In this document: piece after piece, positions 41,271 to 51,900 of the stretch
Layout of the letters: the number at the start of each line of letters is the position of its first letter
How positions within the stretch are numbered: position 1 is the first letter of the stretch
Origin: Prosthecobacter sp.
GTDB lineage: Bacteria > Verrucomicrobiota > Verrucomicrobiia > Verrucomicrobiales > Verrucomicrobiaceae
Length of the DNA stretch: 64,000 nt
NCBI RefSeq assembly: GCF_014879935.1
Contig: NZ_JACSRD010000171.1
Coordinates: forward strand, 48,913 to 112,912
Direction of reading: 5' to 3'
Notes under the pieces: model-generated
Seen by the model: the letters and a program-made list of their open reading frames with translations, nothing else
The model's database searches: none
Told to the model about the DNA's origin: nothing
Position numbers and translations under genes: made by a program

Positions 41271-41885
41271 ATGCTGTTTCATCCCATCACCATCCTGCTG
41301 CTGCTGCTCACCTTCACGGTGCAGGAGTTCATTCCAGGCCTTGAGATCGCGCAGTTCGCCACACTGTTCCTGCCGGTGGTGTTCTTCTTCAGCGCCTCGG
41401 TGGCATCGCCTTTCGCGATGATGCTGGTGCTGGCCTTCATCACCGGCTTCTTCTGGGACGCCCGCTACCTGCCCGGAGCGATCGAAGGTGCCAGCGAGGT
41501 CGGAGATCTGTTTGGCACGGGTGCGGACCTCGAACTGGGGGCCGGCAGCCATCCACTGCCCTTCGGGCTATCGATCCTGCTGTTCGGCATGCTCGGGGTG
41601 CTGATGCAGGGCATCCGCCCTCTGTTCAAACGTGGCCGCCTGGAGCTTCCTGTGCTGATGGTCGGCGTGGCCACCTTCCTGTGGCTGCTGTCGCAGTATC
41701 TGATCATCACGTTCCTGCGTGGCTCCCTGCAGTTCCCAGCCGGTGTGTGGTCGAAAATGATCACTGACACATTGCTTGCGATGCTGGCCGCACCGCTCAT
41801 CTTTCTTCTGCTCTATTCCCTGGCCCGCCTGTCGAGCTACGAAATCAAATACGAAGGTCTGAGGTATCGTTTCGATGGTCGTTAA
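41271..41885 (+). CDS. mreD: Rod shape-determining protein MreD
   Basis: The 204-residue polytopic protein sits at the expected place between mreC and mrdA. About five spans are visible (ILLLLLTFTVQEFI, MMLVLAFITGFFWDA, ILLFGMLGVLMQGI, VGVATFLWLLSQYLII and the terminal LLAMLAAPLIFLLLYSL). Sequence conservation in MreD is low, so position and topology carry the call. It starts six bases after mreC and overlaps mrdA by 11 bases. Confidence 0.85.
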   Translation: MLFHPITILLLLLTFTVQEFIPGLEIAQFATLFLPVVFFFSASVASPFAMMLVLAFITGFFWDARYLPGAIEGASEVGDLFGTGADLELGAGSHPLPFGLSILLFGMLGVLMQGIRPLFKRGRLELPVLMVGVATFLWLLSQYLIITFLRGSLQFPAGVWSKMITDTLLAMLAAPLIFLLLYSLARLSSYEIKYEGLRYRFDGR

Positions 41886-44154
41886 ATACCATTTCCGTCT
41901 TTATCTGTTCACATTCGCCATGCTGTGCGGATTCGGGCTGCTCGTGTTCAGGCTCTGGTCGCTGCAGATCGACCGCCATGAGGAGTTCGCGAAGATGATC
42001 CCTGGCGCCAAGAAAGAGCGCGCCCGCATTCCTGGCCCGCGCGGCGAGATCAAGGACCGCAATGGAGTCGTGCTCGCCACGAACAAGGCCAGCTTTGAAG
42101 TGCGTGTGAACCTTGCCGAGGTCGTCGCCGAGTACAAACGAACCGCCAAGATCACCAAGACCCCCCTTCCCGAAATCACCTTCGAGATCGTCGAAAGAGG
42201 CATCCGGCGGCAGAAGCCGGAACTCGACATCTACAAGATGTTCGAGGAGACGATCAGCTCCCGCATGCGTGAGATGGGGGTGCACAAGGGGTACCCCGTC
42301 GATTCCCTGCGGGTGCATTATCGCAGCTTCGGCGGTGCCGTGCCGTGGGTGTATCGCGATGATCTCACGTTCACCGAGTTCAGCCGCATCGCCGAGCACA
42401 ATCTCGGCCTCCCGGGCGTCACCGTAGCCGAGCGTGCCTCGCGTGTTTACCCGCTGAAGTCCGTCGCATGTCACATCATGGGCTACGTGCGGCTGCCGGA
42501 CGACCAGCGCGTGTCCGCCGAGGATCGCAAGGGCTGGGATTACTATGTGCCCGATGACTTCGGCGGAGCGGGAGTGGAGAAGAGCTTCGACAACTACCTG
42601 CGCGGCAAACCTGGTGTGCGAGTCATGCAGCGTGACCAGCGTGGCAGGCCAGTGGGTGAGGTTTACGATGAATATCAGGAGCCACGGAAAGGCAACGATG
42701 TTTACCTCACGCTCGACGCACGGATGCAATTGATCGCCGACAAGGCTTTGCGTGATGCGAAGGTCGGACGGGGTGCCGTCGTGGTGATCGATCCGGCCAC
42801 GGGCGAGGTGCTGGCCCTGGTCTCCGTGCCTTCATACGATCCCAACCAGTTCATTCCCAGCATCCAGCAGGCGGACTGGGATGCGCTGCTGAACAACAAA
42901 ACCGTGCCGCTGCTCAACCGCGCCGTGAAAGGCCACGCACCCGGTTCCACCTTCAAGATTCCGATTTCATTCGCCGGATGCCTCGCCGGCATCCAGAAAA
43001 GCCACTTCAACTGCGGCGGGAGCGTCACCTATGGCAACACCGCGATGCAATGCTGGATCCAGCGCCAGAGCGGCGGCGCCCATGGCTCCCTCAACCTGAG
43101 TGATGCCATCAAGCAGTCCTGCAACTGCTTCTTCTACCGTTATGGGAACGCGGCCGGCATCAACAACATCACCAAGGTGGGCAAAATCCTTGGAGTGGGT
43201 GAAAAGACCGGCATCGAGCTTGAGGATGAGGACAGCGGCATCCTGCCGAACCCGGAGTGGCTGCGTGCGCATCGTCCCAATGAACGATGGAGCGATGGCT
43301 ACACCGCAAACACCTCGATCGGCCAGGGCATGGTGCTCGCCTCGCCGCTGCAGATGGCCTCGGTCACGGCCACGGTCGCCAACGGCGGCAAATCGTGGAA
43401 CCCGCATCTGCTCAAGCGCGTCATGGATCGTGATCAGGTCGTTCTGGACAATCCGCCAAGCCTGCGTGGCGATCTTTCCGCGAGCGTGAAGCCGGATGAG
43501 ATCGAGATCATCCGCAAAGGCATGTGGAAGGTCGTCAACGACCCGGGCGGCACCGGCAAGGGAGCCAAGATCACGGGCGTCGAAGTGGCTGGAAAGACCG
43601 GCACCGCGCAGAACTGGCGGCGCGACGCGCGAGGCAACAAGGTCGATGACAACCACACGTGGTTCATCAGTTTCGCGCCTTATCAGAATCCGAAACTTGC
43701 CGTCTGCGTGCTGGTACAGAATGGCAAGTCCGGCGGTGGCTGCGCCGCTCCGGTCGCACGCAGGGTGCTTGAACAGTGTCTGGCCCTCGAAAACGGCTAT
43801 CAGGTGGCGATTGAGGCGCTGCCGCCGGCTGAAGGGCACTTCGATCACATTCCAATGGTCCAATATGCTGACGCCGGTGTGCCTGAGGCACTCGGAGCGG
43901 ATGAGGACGGCGACACGGGCGTGGGTGCGCCCGTCGCAGAACCGGTGGATGACACGGCGCCGCGTGTGAACGCGACGCCGAACATCCGCCGCAGGGCCGA
44001 TTCAGCGGGATCGGCGGGAAGCAGCTCCGGACAGAACGTGCCACAAGCCGTGCCAGTGCGCAGGGTCGGTATCTTCAACCGGGGAAGCTCCCAGGATAAC
44101 AACTCATCCGAGCCCTCCAAAGGCGGGCTGTTCCGCAGGCTCTTCAACCGCTGA
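41875..44154 (+). CDS. mrdA: Penicillin-binding protein 2 (elongasome transpeptidase)
   Basis: The 759-residue protein has one N-terminal membrane span, a PBP dimer domain with GPRGEIKDRNGVVLA, and a transpeptidase domain. The active-site Ser is in APGSTFKIP (SxxK), the SxN motif in KQSCNCFF, and KTGTAQN near residue 580. The region after about residue 640 is a Pro/Ala/Ser-rich, partly charged tail of about 110 residues ending in basic FRRLFNR. Standard PBP2 proteins lack this tail. The protein cross-links peptidoglycan during elongation together with MreBCD. Confidence 0.95.
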   Translation: MVVKYHFRLYLFTFAMLCGFGLLVFRLWSLQIDRHEEFAKMIPGAKKERARIPGPRGEIKDRNGVVLATNKASFEVRVNLAEVVAEYKRTAKITKTPLPEITFEIVERGIRRQKPELDIYKMFEETISSRMREMGVHKGYPVDSLRVHYRSFGGAVPWVYRDDLTFTEFSRIAEHNLGLPGVTVAERASRVYPLKSVACHIMGYVRLPDDQRVSAEDRKGWDYYVPDDFGGAGVEKSFDNYLRGKPGVRVMQRDQRGRPVGEVYDEYQEPRKGNDVYLTLDARMQLIADKALRDAKVGRGAVVVIDPATGEVLALVSVPSYDPNQFIPSIQQADWDALLNNKTVPLLNRAVKGHAPGSTFKIPISFAGCLAGIQKSHFNCGGSVTYGNTAMQCWIQRQSGGAHGSLNLSDAIKQSCNCFFYRYGNAAGINNITKVGKILGVGEKTGIELEDEDSGILPNPEWLRAHRPNERWSDGYTANTSIGQGMVLASPLQMASVTATVANGGKSWNPHLLKRVMDRDQVVLDNPPSLRGDLSASVKPDEIEIIRKGMWKVVNDPGGTGKGAKITGVEVAGKTGTAQNWRRDARGNKVDDNHTWFISFAPYQNPKLAVCVLVQNGKSGGGCAAPVARRVLEQCLALENGYQVAIEALPPAEGHFDHIPMVQYADAGVPEALGADEDGDTGVGAPVAEPVDDTAPRVNATPNIRRRADSAGSAGSSSGQNVPQAVPVRRVGIFNRGSSQDNNSSEPSKGGLFRRLFNR

Positions 44155-44186
44155 GGCGCCGCAACATTTCAGGGAGACCAACCACC

Positions 44187-45773
44187 ATGGCATTGACCTT
44201 CGTTCAAAGAATCAAAGAACTGCTCACCGGCAAACGCGACATCAAAAGCGGCGTGCGCCTCGTCATCAACTGCGAGAAACTGGAGAACCGCGTGGCCTTG
44301 CTCGACAAAGGCGTCGTCGAGGAATACAACATCGAGCGCGTCGGCACCAACAGCCTCATCGGCAGCGTCTTCAAGGGCCGCATCCGCAACATCGAGCAGG
44401 GCCTCAAGGCCATGTTCATCGACATCGGCTTCGACAAGAACGCGTTTCTGCATTTCTGGGACGCCATCCCCGCGGCCCTCGACGCCGGCATGGAGGAGAT
44501 CAACCGCGGCGGCACCAAAAAGAAGAAGCGCATCGAGGCGAAGGACATCCCCAGCCTTTATCCTGTCGGCTCGGAGATCATGGTGCAGGTCACCAAAGGA
44601 CCGGTGGGCAACAAGGGCCCCCGTGTCACCACGAACATCTCGCTGGCCGGGCGTCTGCTCGTTTTGATGCCGCTGAACGACACCTGCGGCATCTCACGCA
44701 AGATCGAGGACCCCAAGGAGCGCGCACGTCTCCGCCGCATCATCGAAAAGATCACCCTTCCTGAGGGCATGGGCATCATTTTGCGCACCGAGGCTTCCGG
44801 CAAACGCGCACGCCACATCGTGCGTGACCTGAACATCCTGCTCGACGAGTGGGACCAGATCGTGGCCAAGCGCGACGGTCAAAACGCCCCCGTCTGCTGC
44901 TTCCAGGAGCCGGATCTGGTCGAGCGCACCGTTCGCGACTTCCTCACCGAAGACATCGACGAAGTGGCCTGTGACGACGCCGCCACGGTGGAACGCATGC
45001 AGCGCATGGCCGCGCACATCTCCGGCCGTGCGAAGCGCCGCATCAACCACTACCAGGGCCAGAGCGCCATCTTCGAGCACTACGGCATCCAGAAGCAGAT
45101 CGACAATGCATTCTACCGTCAGGTCTGGCTGCCCTGCGGCGGTTACATTGTGATCGACCAGACGGAGGCCCTCGTCTCCATCGACGTCAACACCGGCCGC
45201 AACAAGGGGCACAAGGACGTCGATAAACTTCTGCTCGAAACAAACCTCGAAGCCGCCGCCGAAGTCGCACGCCAGCTCCGTCTGCGCAACATGGGCGGTC
45301 TGATCGTCGTGGACTTCATCGACATGAAGCACCGCAAGGACCAGCAGGCGGTGTCCAAGGCCATGAACGAGCATCTCAAGCGCGACAAGGCCAAGACCCA
45401 GGTGCTGCCCATCTCCCAGTTCGGTCTCATGGAGATGACCCGTCAGCGCCTGAACGAAAGCCTGGGCACCACGCTTTACGAGCCCTGCCCGTATTGCAAA
45501 GGCCACGGCCAGGTGAAGACCCCGCTCACCATGAGCGTGGAGCTCCAGCGCCGCCTCGTCAGCGTCCTGGGCCGGGCGAAGGACGACCAGCGTCAGTTGC
45601 TCGTCATCGTTCATCCAGACGTCATGAACCGCCTCAAGACGGAAGACGGCGAGCTGCTCGTCGATCTCGAGCGCAAATACCATGCCCGCCTCACTTTCCG
45701 CAGCGATCCGAACTTCCACCGCGAGCAGATCACGCTCGCAAACGCCGCCACTGGCGAAGAAATCCGCTTCTGA
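44187..45773 (+). CDS. rng: Ribonuclease E/G family protein
   Basis: The 528-residue product has an S1-like domain (GSVFKGRIRNIEQGLKAMFID) interrupted by a Lys-rich insertion (RGGTKKKKRIEAKD). The RNase H-like part carries EGMGIILRTEASGKR. The catalytic Asp residues lie in ALVSIDVNTGRNKG and GGLIVVDFIDMKH, and the zinc-link Cys pair in EPCPYCKGHGQVK. There is no long C-terminal degradosome scaffold, so it resembles RNase G in length. It follows mrdA by 32 bases. The pairing of rng with mre genes is known from other Gram-negative bacteria. Confidence 0.93.
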   Translation: MALTFVQRIKELLTGKRDIKSGVRLVINCEKLENRVALLDKGVVEEYNIERVGTNSLIGSVFKGRIRNIEQGLKAMFIDIGFDKNAFLHFWDAIPAALDAGMEEINRGGTKKKKRIEAKDIPSLYPVGSEIMVQVTKGPVGNKGPRVTTNISLAGRLLVLMPLNDTCGISRKIEDPKERARLRRIIEKITLPEGMGIILRTEASGKRARHIVRDLNILLDEWDQIVAKRDGQNAPVCCFQEPDLVERTVRDFLTEDIDEVACDDAATVERMQRMAAHISGRAKRRINHYQGQSAIFEHYGIQKQIDNAFYRQVWLPCGGYIVIDQTEALVSIDVNTGRNKGHKDVDKLLLETNLEAAAEVARQLRLRNMGGLIVVDFIDMKHRKDQQAVSKAMNEHLKRDKAKTQVLPISQFGLMEMTRQRLNESLGTTLYEPCPYCKGHGQVKTPLTMSVELQRRLVSVLGRAKDDQRQLLVIVHPDVMNRLKTEDGELLVDLERKYHARLTFRSDPNFHREQITLANAATGEEIRF

Positions 45774-45791
45774 CCGCGAAGCTGGCCTGAT

Positions 45792-45823
45792 CTGCAGCGG
45801 CGGACATCTGTTCGCCGCTGCAG
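45792..45823. terminator. Stem-loop between convergent rng and the TPR gene
   Basis: A perfect 11-bp stem (CTGCAGCGGCG at 45792 with its complement at 45813-45823) with a 10-base loop lies between two convergent stop codons. It has no T run, so it may be a processing barrier or a weak bidirectional terminator. Confidence 0.6.
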
Positions 45824-45827
45824 AGGC

Positions 45828-47963
45828 TCAGCGCTGGGAGATCTTCCCGCCTTCGAGCAGTTTTTCGAGGTTGGAGTCCGGCTTCACACCTTTCTTCAGC
45901 GCCTCGCTGTATTCAGCGCGGGCTTTCTCCCACTGGGGCGGGTCCCAGGTGACGTAAAGCACGGCCAGATTGAAGTGCGCCTCTCCGTAGGCCGGATCGA
46001 TGGCCAGGGCGGTCTTGAACTCACGCTCCGCACGTTCCATCAGGCTCATCTTGGTGGCGATGATGCCCAGATAGTGACGGCCGCTCGCATTGTCAGGCCG
46101 TTTGGCCAGGCTTTTTTCAAAGTAGGTCATCGCATCCTTCCAGCGCTCCTGTTTGAAATAAGTCACCCCCAGGGCGAAAGCCGCCGGTTCATTGGCCGGA
46201 TCGTAGGCCAGCGCCTTCTGCAGCGCCACCTCCGCATCCGCGAGCTTGTTCTCCCGCTGGCGGGTGATGCCGAGGCCGATCAATGCCGTGACATTCTTCG
46301 GCTCCGCACGCAGGGCATCTTGATAGAGCCGCGCCGAATCCTCGAAGCTCTTGTTCATGTAGGCCTCATTGGCCTGGGTGATGATCTTCTCGACATCCGT
46401 GGGAGCGGGCATCGCCGCCTTTTTGTCGCTGTCCGCCGAGGCGTTGGCGATCAGGGTCGCCTGCACGCCCTTCGGCCCGAGGAGTTCGCGAACGACCGGA
46501 TCGGAGAAGAGTTTCTCCTCATCCGGCGTCAGGATCATGCGCGCGCTCCGCATCTCCTCCACCTGCTTCACCAGCTCGCTGGAGGCGTTCTCCATCTTCT
46601 GCAGCTCGGCGATCACCAGGTCCTTCGCCGCCTGCTGGCGGTGCTGGGCGCGGAGCTGGCGCATGATGATGGCCCGCAGCATCTCGTTCTCCTGCGTCAG
46701 TTCAGGCGTGGCTGCGATCTTCGCATCCATCCCGCCCTGCAGTTCCTTCAATTGCTTCGTCAGCTCCGCCACCTGGGTCTGGTAGGCGCCGCTTTCCTTC
46801 CGCATCTCGGCGAGCTGTCCCTGCAGGCCGGTCAACTGGCCACGCAACTCCGCGATCTCCAGGTCCTTGCGGGAAGCGTCCGCCTTCAAGACGGCCACCT
46901 GCTTCTCCGCCTCGGTCAGTTCCTTCTTCAACCGCTCGTTCTCCGCGATCAGCCGCTTCATCTCTGCGCCGCCGGTCTTTTTCCTCGCCTCATCCAGGTC
47001 GGCCTGCAGTCCGAGACTCTTCGCACTCGCCGCGTCGCGTTCCTTCACGGCCATATCCTTGTCTTTGACCGCCGCATCGCGTTGTTTGATCGCATCGTCA
47101 CGTTCCTTCAGGATCTTGTCACGTTCCTGCTCGATCGCCGTCATCTTGGTCGATGCCGCGGCCAGCTTCTCCGCGGCGTCCTTGGCCGCCGCTTCGGCAG
47201 CCGTCAGCCTTTGGGCCGTTTTGCGCACCTCCAGGTCCACCGCCATCTTTTCCTCCATGATCTTGTCGAGCTGGCCCTGGGCGGCGCGGCCCGCTTCCAC
47301 ATCCCTCGCAGCCTGCGCCGCGCTCTGCTCCAGGGCGGCGCTCTTTTTCACCAGCATTTCATTCTGCGAACGGGCGGTGGTGATCTCCCCCGAGGCCCAC
47401 TGATACCACTGCTGCCACTTGCCGAGATCGAGCTGGTACTGGCTGTTCTGCGTCTCCAGTTCCTGCACCCGCTTCTTGTACATCGACTCCCACTGCTCCA
47501 GCATGTCGCTGAGGCTCGGCAGGCTCCCTGGAGCCGTGGGAACCACCGCAGGGGCGGGAGTTTGGGCGGCCGCCGGGGCGGCAGGCGCGGGAGCCACAAC
47601 CTGCGGCGCTGGCATGACTGGCACGGCCGCCTGCTGCGCCGCCGTGGCCTGCTGGGCGAGCCGGGACTGGATGCGCACGAGTGAATCTTGAATCTTCTGC
47701 TGCCGGGAGGCACGCATCTCCGGCTGCCAGGACGGGTAATTGCGCGCGATGCTGTCCATGATCTCGCCCGCCTGCTTGAATTTCGTCTGCGCCAGCGACA
47801 GATCGCCCCCCGCCTCCAGCTTCGCAGCCTCGTTGTTCAGCACAAACCCGCGGAAATACTGGTCCGCCACCTCGCTGCTGGCGTCGATGGACTGGGCACG
47901 CGTCGTCACAGCCGGAAGGCAGAGGACCACGGCCAGCGTGAGGGCTTGAAAGAAGCGATTCAT
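45828..47963 (-). CDS. Periplasmic coiled-coil protein with C-terminal TPR repeats
   Basis: The 711-residue protein has a signal peptide (MNRFFQALTLAVVLCLPAV, cleavage near TRAQS). A helical start and an Ala/Pro-rich linker (about 105-145) are followed by a long coiled coil (about 155-420) with dense EKLAAAST, KERDDAIKQRDAAVKDKD-type heptads. Four or so TPR units end it (about 525-700), for example TALIGLGITRQRENKLADAEVALQKAL. The architecture suggests a periplasmic scaffold. It is monocistronic and convergent with rng. No homologue of known function is recognised. Confidence 0.8.
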   Translation of the reverse strand: MNRFFQALTLAVVLCLPAVTTRAQSIDASSEVADQYFRGFVLNNEAAKLEAGGDLSLAQTKFKQAGEIMDSIARNYPSWQPEMRASRQQKIQDSLVRIQSRLAQQATAAQQAAVPVMPAPQVVAPAPAAPAAAQTPAPAVVPTAPGSLPSLSDMLEQWESMYKKRVQELETQNSQYQLDLGKWQQWYQWASGEITTARSQNEMLVKKSAALEQSAAQAARDVEAGRAAQGQLDKIMEEKMAVDLEVRKTAQRLTAAEAAAKDAAEKLAAASTKMTAIEQERDKILKERDDAIKQRDAAVKDKDMAVKERDAASAKSLGLQADLDEARKKTGGAEMKRLIAENERLKKELTEAEKQVAVLKADASRKDLEIAELRGQLTGLQGQLAEMRKESGAYQTQVAELTKQLKELQGGMDAKIAATPELTQENEMLRAIIMRQLRAQHRQQAAKDLVIAELQKMENASSELVKQVEEMRSARMILTPDEEKLFSDPVVRELLGPKGVQATLIANASADSDKKAAMPAPTDVEKIITQANEAYMNKSFEDSARLYQDALRAEPKNVTALIGLGITRQRENKLADAEVALQKALAYDPANEPAAFALGVTYFKQERWKDAMTYFEKSLAKRPDNASGRHYLGIIATKMSLMERAEREFKTALAIDPAYGEAHFNLAVLYVTWDPPQWEKARAEYSEALKKGVKPDSNLEKLLEGGKISQR

Positions 47964-48032
47964 GGAGTTTTGGATGAAGGGGCCGTGATATTACCGCCTC
48001 CGGCCTTCCTTGGCAATGCTCTTGGCAGGCCC

Positions 48033-48623
48033 TCAAACCACTCGCCGACGAAGGACGGCCACCCAGCGGTCCACGGACTTGCCTGGAGCGTCTTTGAGTG
48101 AACGGCTGGCCTTGTTGCGCTTGTTGCTCACCACTTCCATGCCAAGCGCCTCCAACGCACGCAGCGCGAGCTTGTGCTCGACGTCGAAATAGCTCGTGAT
48201 CACCAGCATGCCATCCGGCCGCAGTTTGGCGATGCCCTGGTCGAAAATCTTCTTCCACAGCTCCTGCCCATGCCAGAAATTCTGATGGCGGAGGAAGACC
48301 ATGTTGAAGTCGTCGCCGAGCTGCGTGTGCTGATCCATCTTCGTGGCGTCCTCGATCAAAAACTCCGCCGGGAGATGGGAATGCGTTTCACGTGCCTGGC
48401 GGATCTCGCGAATGCGGATGTCCGCGCCGACCATTTCGACCGAACCACCCTTCGTGAGATCCGAACCGACCTGGATCAACGTCTCCGCCTCATCACAGCG
48501 CCCGCAGGCCAGATTCAGGATGCGCATGTCTTTCTGCTCCGCCGACAGATGCGGAGACAACGAATCATGAAGAAGCGTTTTCAGCTTCACCATGTCCTCG
48601 GCGATGGGATTGGGTGGCTGCAT
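48033..48623 (-). CDS. SAM-dependent methyltransferase-like protein
   Basis: The start at ATG 48623 (MQPPNPIAEDMVKLKTLL) gives 196 residues. A Rossmann-type SAM site is suggested by MRILNLACGRCDEAETL, with VGADIRIREIRQAR and LIEDATKMD downstream and LRPDGMLVITSYFDVEH as motif VI-like. It is shorter than most class I enzymes and lacks a clear substrate domain. The substrate is unknown. It lies 69 bases upstream of the coiled-coil/TPR gene on the same strand. Confidence 0.75.
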   Translation of the reverse strand: MQPPNPIAEDMVKLKTLLHDSLSPHLSAEQKDMRILNLACGRCDEAETLIQVGSDLTKGGSVEMVGADIRIREIRQARETHSHLPAEFLIEDATKMDQHTQLGDDFNMVFLRHQNFWHGQELWKKIFDQGIAKLRPDGMLVITSYFDVEHKLALRALEALGMEVVSNKRNKASRSLKDAPGKSVDRWVAVLRRRVV

Positions 48624-48934
48624 GGGCTTTTGTTTAACGCCAATGAGCCCGGATGACAACCTCGCCACCAAGATTGCTCCGTTGTGGGCACGAGAACTCG
48701 CCTCACTTCAAGCTGTCCGGACTTGCCCTCTGCGACCACAATCTTAGTCGTTTTACATTTATTTCTGTGGCGGAAATATGAGTCAATCCAGTCGTGACAA
48801 CCTTTCTTGTCCATGTCTGAGACTCGCGCTCGAGTTGCCTTCTCCCAGCAAACAAACACCCAACGCGGCCCAGAGCGGAGCGGGTGGTTGGAAACAATTA
48901 TGCCTACGGGAATCGTCCGGTAAAATCCACGTTC
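48624..48934. other. Intergenic region between divergent genes
   Basis: About 310 bases separate the methyltransferase gene from the divergent adhesin-like gene. A short AT-rich patch lies near 48750-48770 and may hold a promoter. Frames of 64-90 codons on both strands cross it but have poor composition and no recognisable product. No hairpin of note was seen. Confidence 0.5.
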
Positions 48935-51900
48935 ATGAGACTCCGACGCGTTCTTTCGGTGATTCCATGCCTGCTCGCCGTCATTCCTGTTGAAGCTGAG
49001 GCTCAGCTCAAGTTCAAGCTCAGCGGCCGCGCAAACACGAAGACGGTCCTCGTCGAGGCGAGCGGCATGGTGACAGTGACGGACGACTCCAATGTGACCC
49101 AGTCCACCGGCTGGAACGGCTACGGCGATTTTTGGAAGAGCGCGGCCAGCCAGACCTTCCCGGTATCGGGGGGGATCACTGTGAAAAATAACAATCGGAA
49201 TGAATCACGGAACCTCACCAGCCTCACCTTCGACAACGCAAGCGGCGACCGGTTCACGATGGGGCTCAACACCAGCGTGACCGGCGGGGAGAATCACTCG
49301 TTCACCCTGTCAGGATCGGCCAGGTTCCAACTCCTGCAAAGCCAGACCTTCGGCGCGATCTTCGGCGGGGGGGCATTCACCACGGGCACCCAACGGGCAC
49401 CGCTTGGCTCCGGACCGATCCTTGAAATCATGGAGGCTCCCCCGGCGGAAATCCAGGTGCAGATCATCCCGGAAGGCGGAGGCAATTCCATCACCACCGG
49501 TTATGCACAGGGAACCGTCTCCCCGACGGTGCGTATCACCAACGTAGGGAGCGGTTTTGCAGAAAACGTCCCCTACTCCGTGAGCTTCCCGGGAACCCTT
49601 GACTATTCAGGCTCGCCCACGACGAATTTCACCGGCACAATACCGTTTTTGAAAGCCGGTGAGTCGCACGACTTCGCCTATTCATTGAGGTTTGTCCGTC
49701 CGGAAGGAAGTTCTCCGCCCTACCAGATGCAGGCCTCTTCGTCTTTCGCGGACAGCAACGAGCTCAACAACTCCGCCACGGTGCCAATCAATGAAATCGA
49801 AGTCGCCACCGATGGGGAAGGCACCTACTGGAACGCGATCGTCACCCGCCCTCCTGAGATTCCCACGCTCATACCTCCGGGAGTGCAGCATACTTTGAAC
49901 ATCGATCTTGCCAGCACGGGTGGAGACGAGAGCACGGTGTTTCAGTTCACGCCGCCGGAGGGTGTGTTCATCGACCACATCGAACTTCAAGGGGTTCCGC
50001 CGCCTGGTCTCCGGCTGATCCATGGTAATGCGGGTGGTGTTTGGGCCGCGTTCATTCCCCCGGCACCGGCTGGAAGCCTTCTGAACTTCAAACTTTACTT
50101 CCACGGTTTCAGCGGTGCAGGCGGAGACCTCACGGCCACCAGAGCACCCAATACTCCGAATGCATTCACGACCACACACGAACTTGATTTTGGAACGGGT
50201 GGCGAAGCCTATGAGCTGGGCGGATTGATCTTCGAGGACCTGGACGAAAACGGCACGCGAGACCTGGAAGAACCGGCGTGCCTGGGTTGCACGGTCCACA
50301 TCACCACCGCTGACCAAACGCTGATCTTGACGAGTGACCTCGCAGGTTTTGTCCGCGCCTACCTGCCGCCAGGCCCCGCGACCCTGACCATACCTGGCAC
50401 TCTCGTTTCGATTCCCTTTACCGTACCCGCTTCGGACTTCGACGAAGACTTCGCTGTCACTGGCATCCTGCCAGATTTGAACGTGCAAATCAGCCTCGGC
50501 GGAGTGGACGGCGTCTCGCTGATCGTCCACGCGGGCGAGGCGATCCCTGCGGCCACCGTGACGATCACCAACGAATCCGACGTCACGGCCTTCAATGTTC
50601 CTGTGACCGTCTATTATGATGAAGACTTCCTGGATTTTGCGGAACTCGAAAACCCCGTGACGGGGGCAAGAACCGCCTTTTCAACCTCCTTCACGGTTGC
50701 ATCCCTCGCCCCCAACTCGCCCCTCGTGGTCAATGTCCCGCTCCACCGGGGTCCGACCGCCTTTTTCGGGCACAAAATCACCCTGCGCGCGGGGATCCAT
50801 TGGTCCGACGCAAACAGACACAACAACGTGGATGACACCTTTTTGACCCTGCTCGACAGCCCGCCCTTTGACTGCGAGTGGACACCGCAGGGCGGCCCCG
50901 TGGCAGCGGGATCAGCGGTCCAGTTGAATGGGCAGCTGACGAGCAACGGAGGTTCCGGAACGGCCACGGTGCGGGTCGAATCGACGGTGGGCAAGATTTT
51001 GTCGATTCATGTGCCCGGTGCCGCGGCCGCCCCCGTGAACCTACAAAACGGAACCCTGTGGGACTTTGTGATGCCCGTGGGAGCGGCTGGCTCGCAGTAT
51101 CCGATTTCAGTCGTCGGGGTGGTTCCATCGAATGGCGCGGCGAATTACACCATCCGTGTGCTTTCCACAGGGCCGGGCATTGATGAAAGCAGCGCCACCG
51201 TCGCCGTGACCGGGGATGCGACGCCCACCGTGCTCGTCAGCGGGCAGGTGTTCTACGATGCGAATTCAAATGGCATGGTCGATGGCGGCGAACGCCTCCT
51301 GCCGCAGTGGCCTGTGAAGGTCGTGGATGGAGCGGGTCGTGTATTCCATCTCCAGGCGGATGGGGCCGGGAACTGGGGCGTGTTTGTGGCCGCGGGCAGC
51401 GGTCCAGGACAGGCAAGTCCGGGAGCTGGCGGGGGCGGAGTCCCGGGCGCAGGCTTCGGCTTTGTGCCCCTGCCCGGGGCGGATGTGGACCTGGATGTCG
51501 TGGTGGGGCCGCTGGAACTCAGCGGGCGCGCCTATGTGGACCGGGATGGCGACGCGGTTTACACGCCGGGCACGGACGTGCCGTTTCCGGGCCTGACCAC
51601 CTACCTAGGCATGTCCTCAGCCACCGGGCAGACGACCACGACCGATGCGGACGGGCGCTACCTCTTCACGCTGCCGCCTGACACGCCGGGCTTTCTGCTG
51701 AATCCAGCGGAAACCGGCGGCGTGGCACGCGCCCACATCGTTGGATTGGACGAGCCACAGGGCTTCGTCGTGCCGAGACCGACATTCGGTGTGCATTATG
51801 TGCCCGATTTCACCACCGGCATCCTGCCACTGGTCTCCACCCCGCTGAACGCCCTGGATTTTGTGATGGGTGTCGAGCCCAATTTGGTGACGTTCGATCC

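Noticed and set aside
45975..47684. 569-codon plus-strand frame
   Set aside because: Shadow of the coiled-coil/TPR gene; Leu/Arg/His-rich with no recognisable fold.
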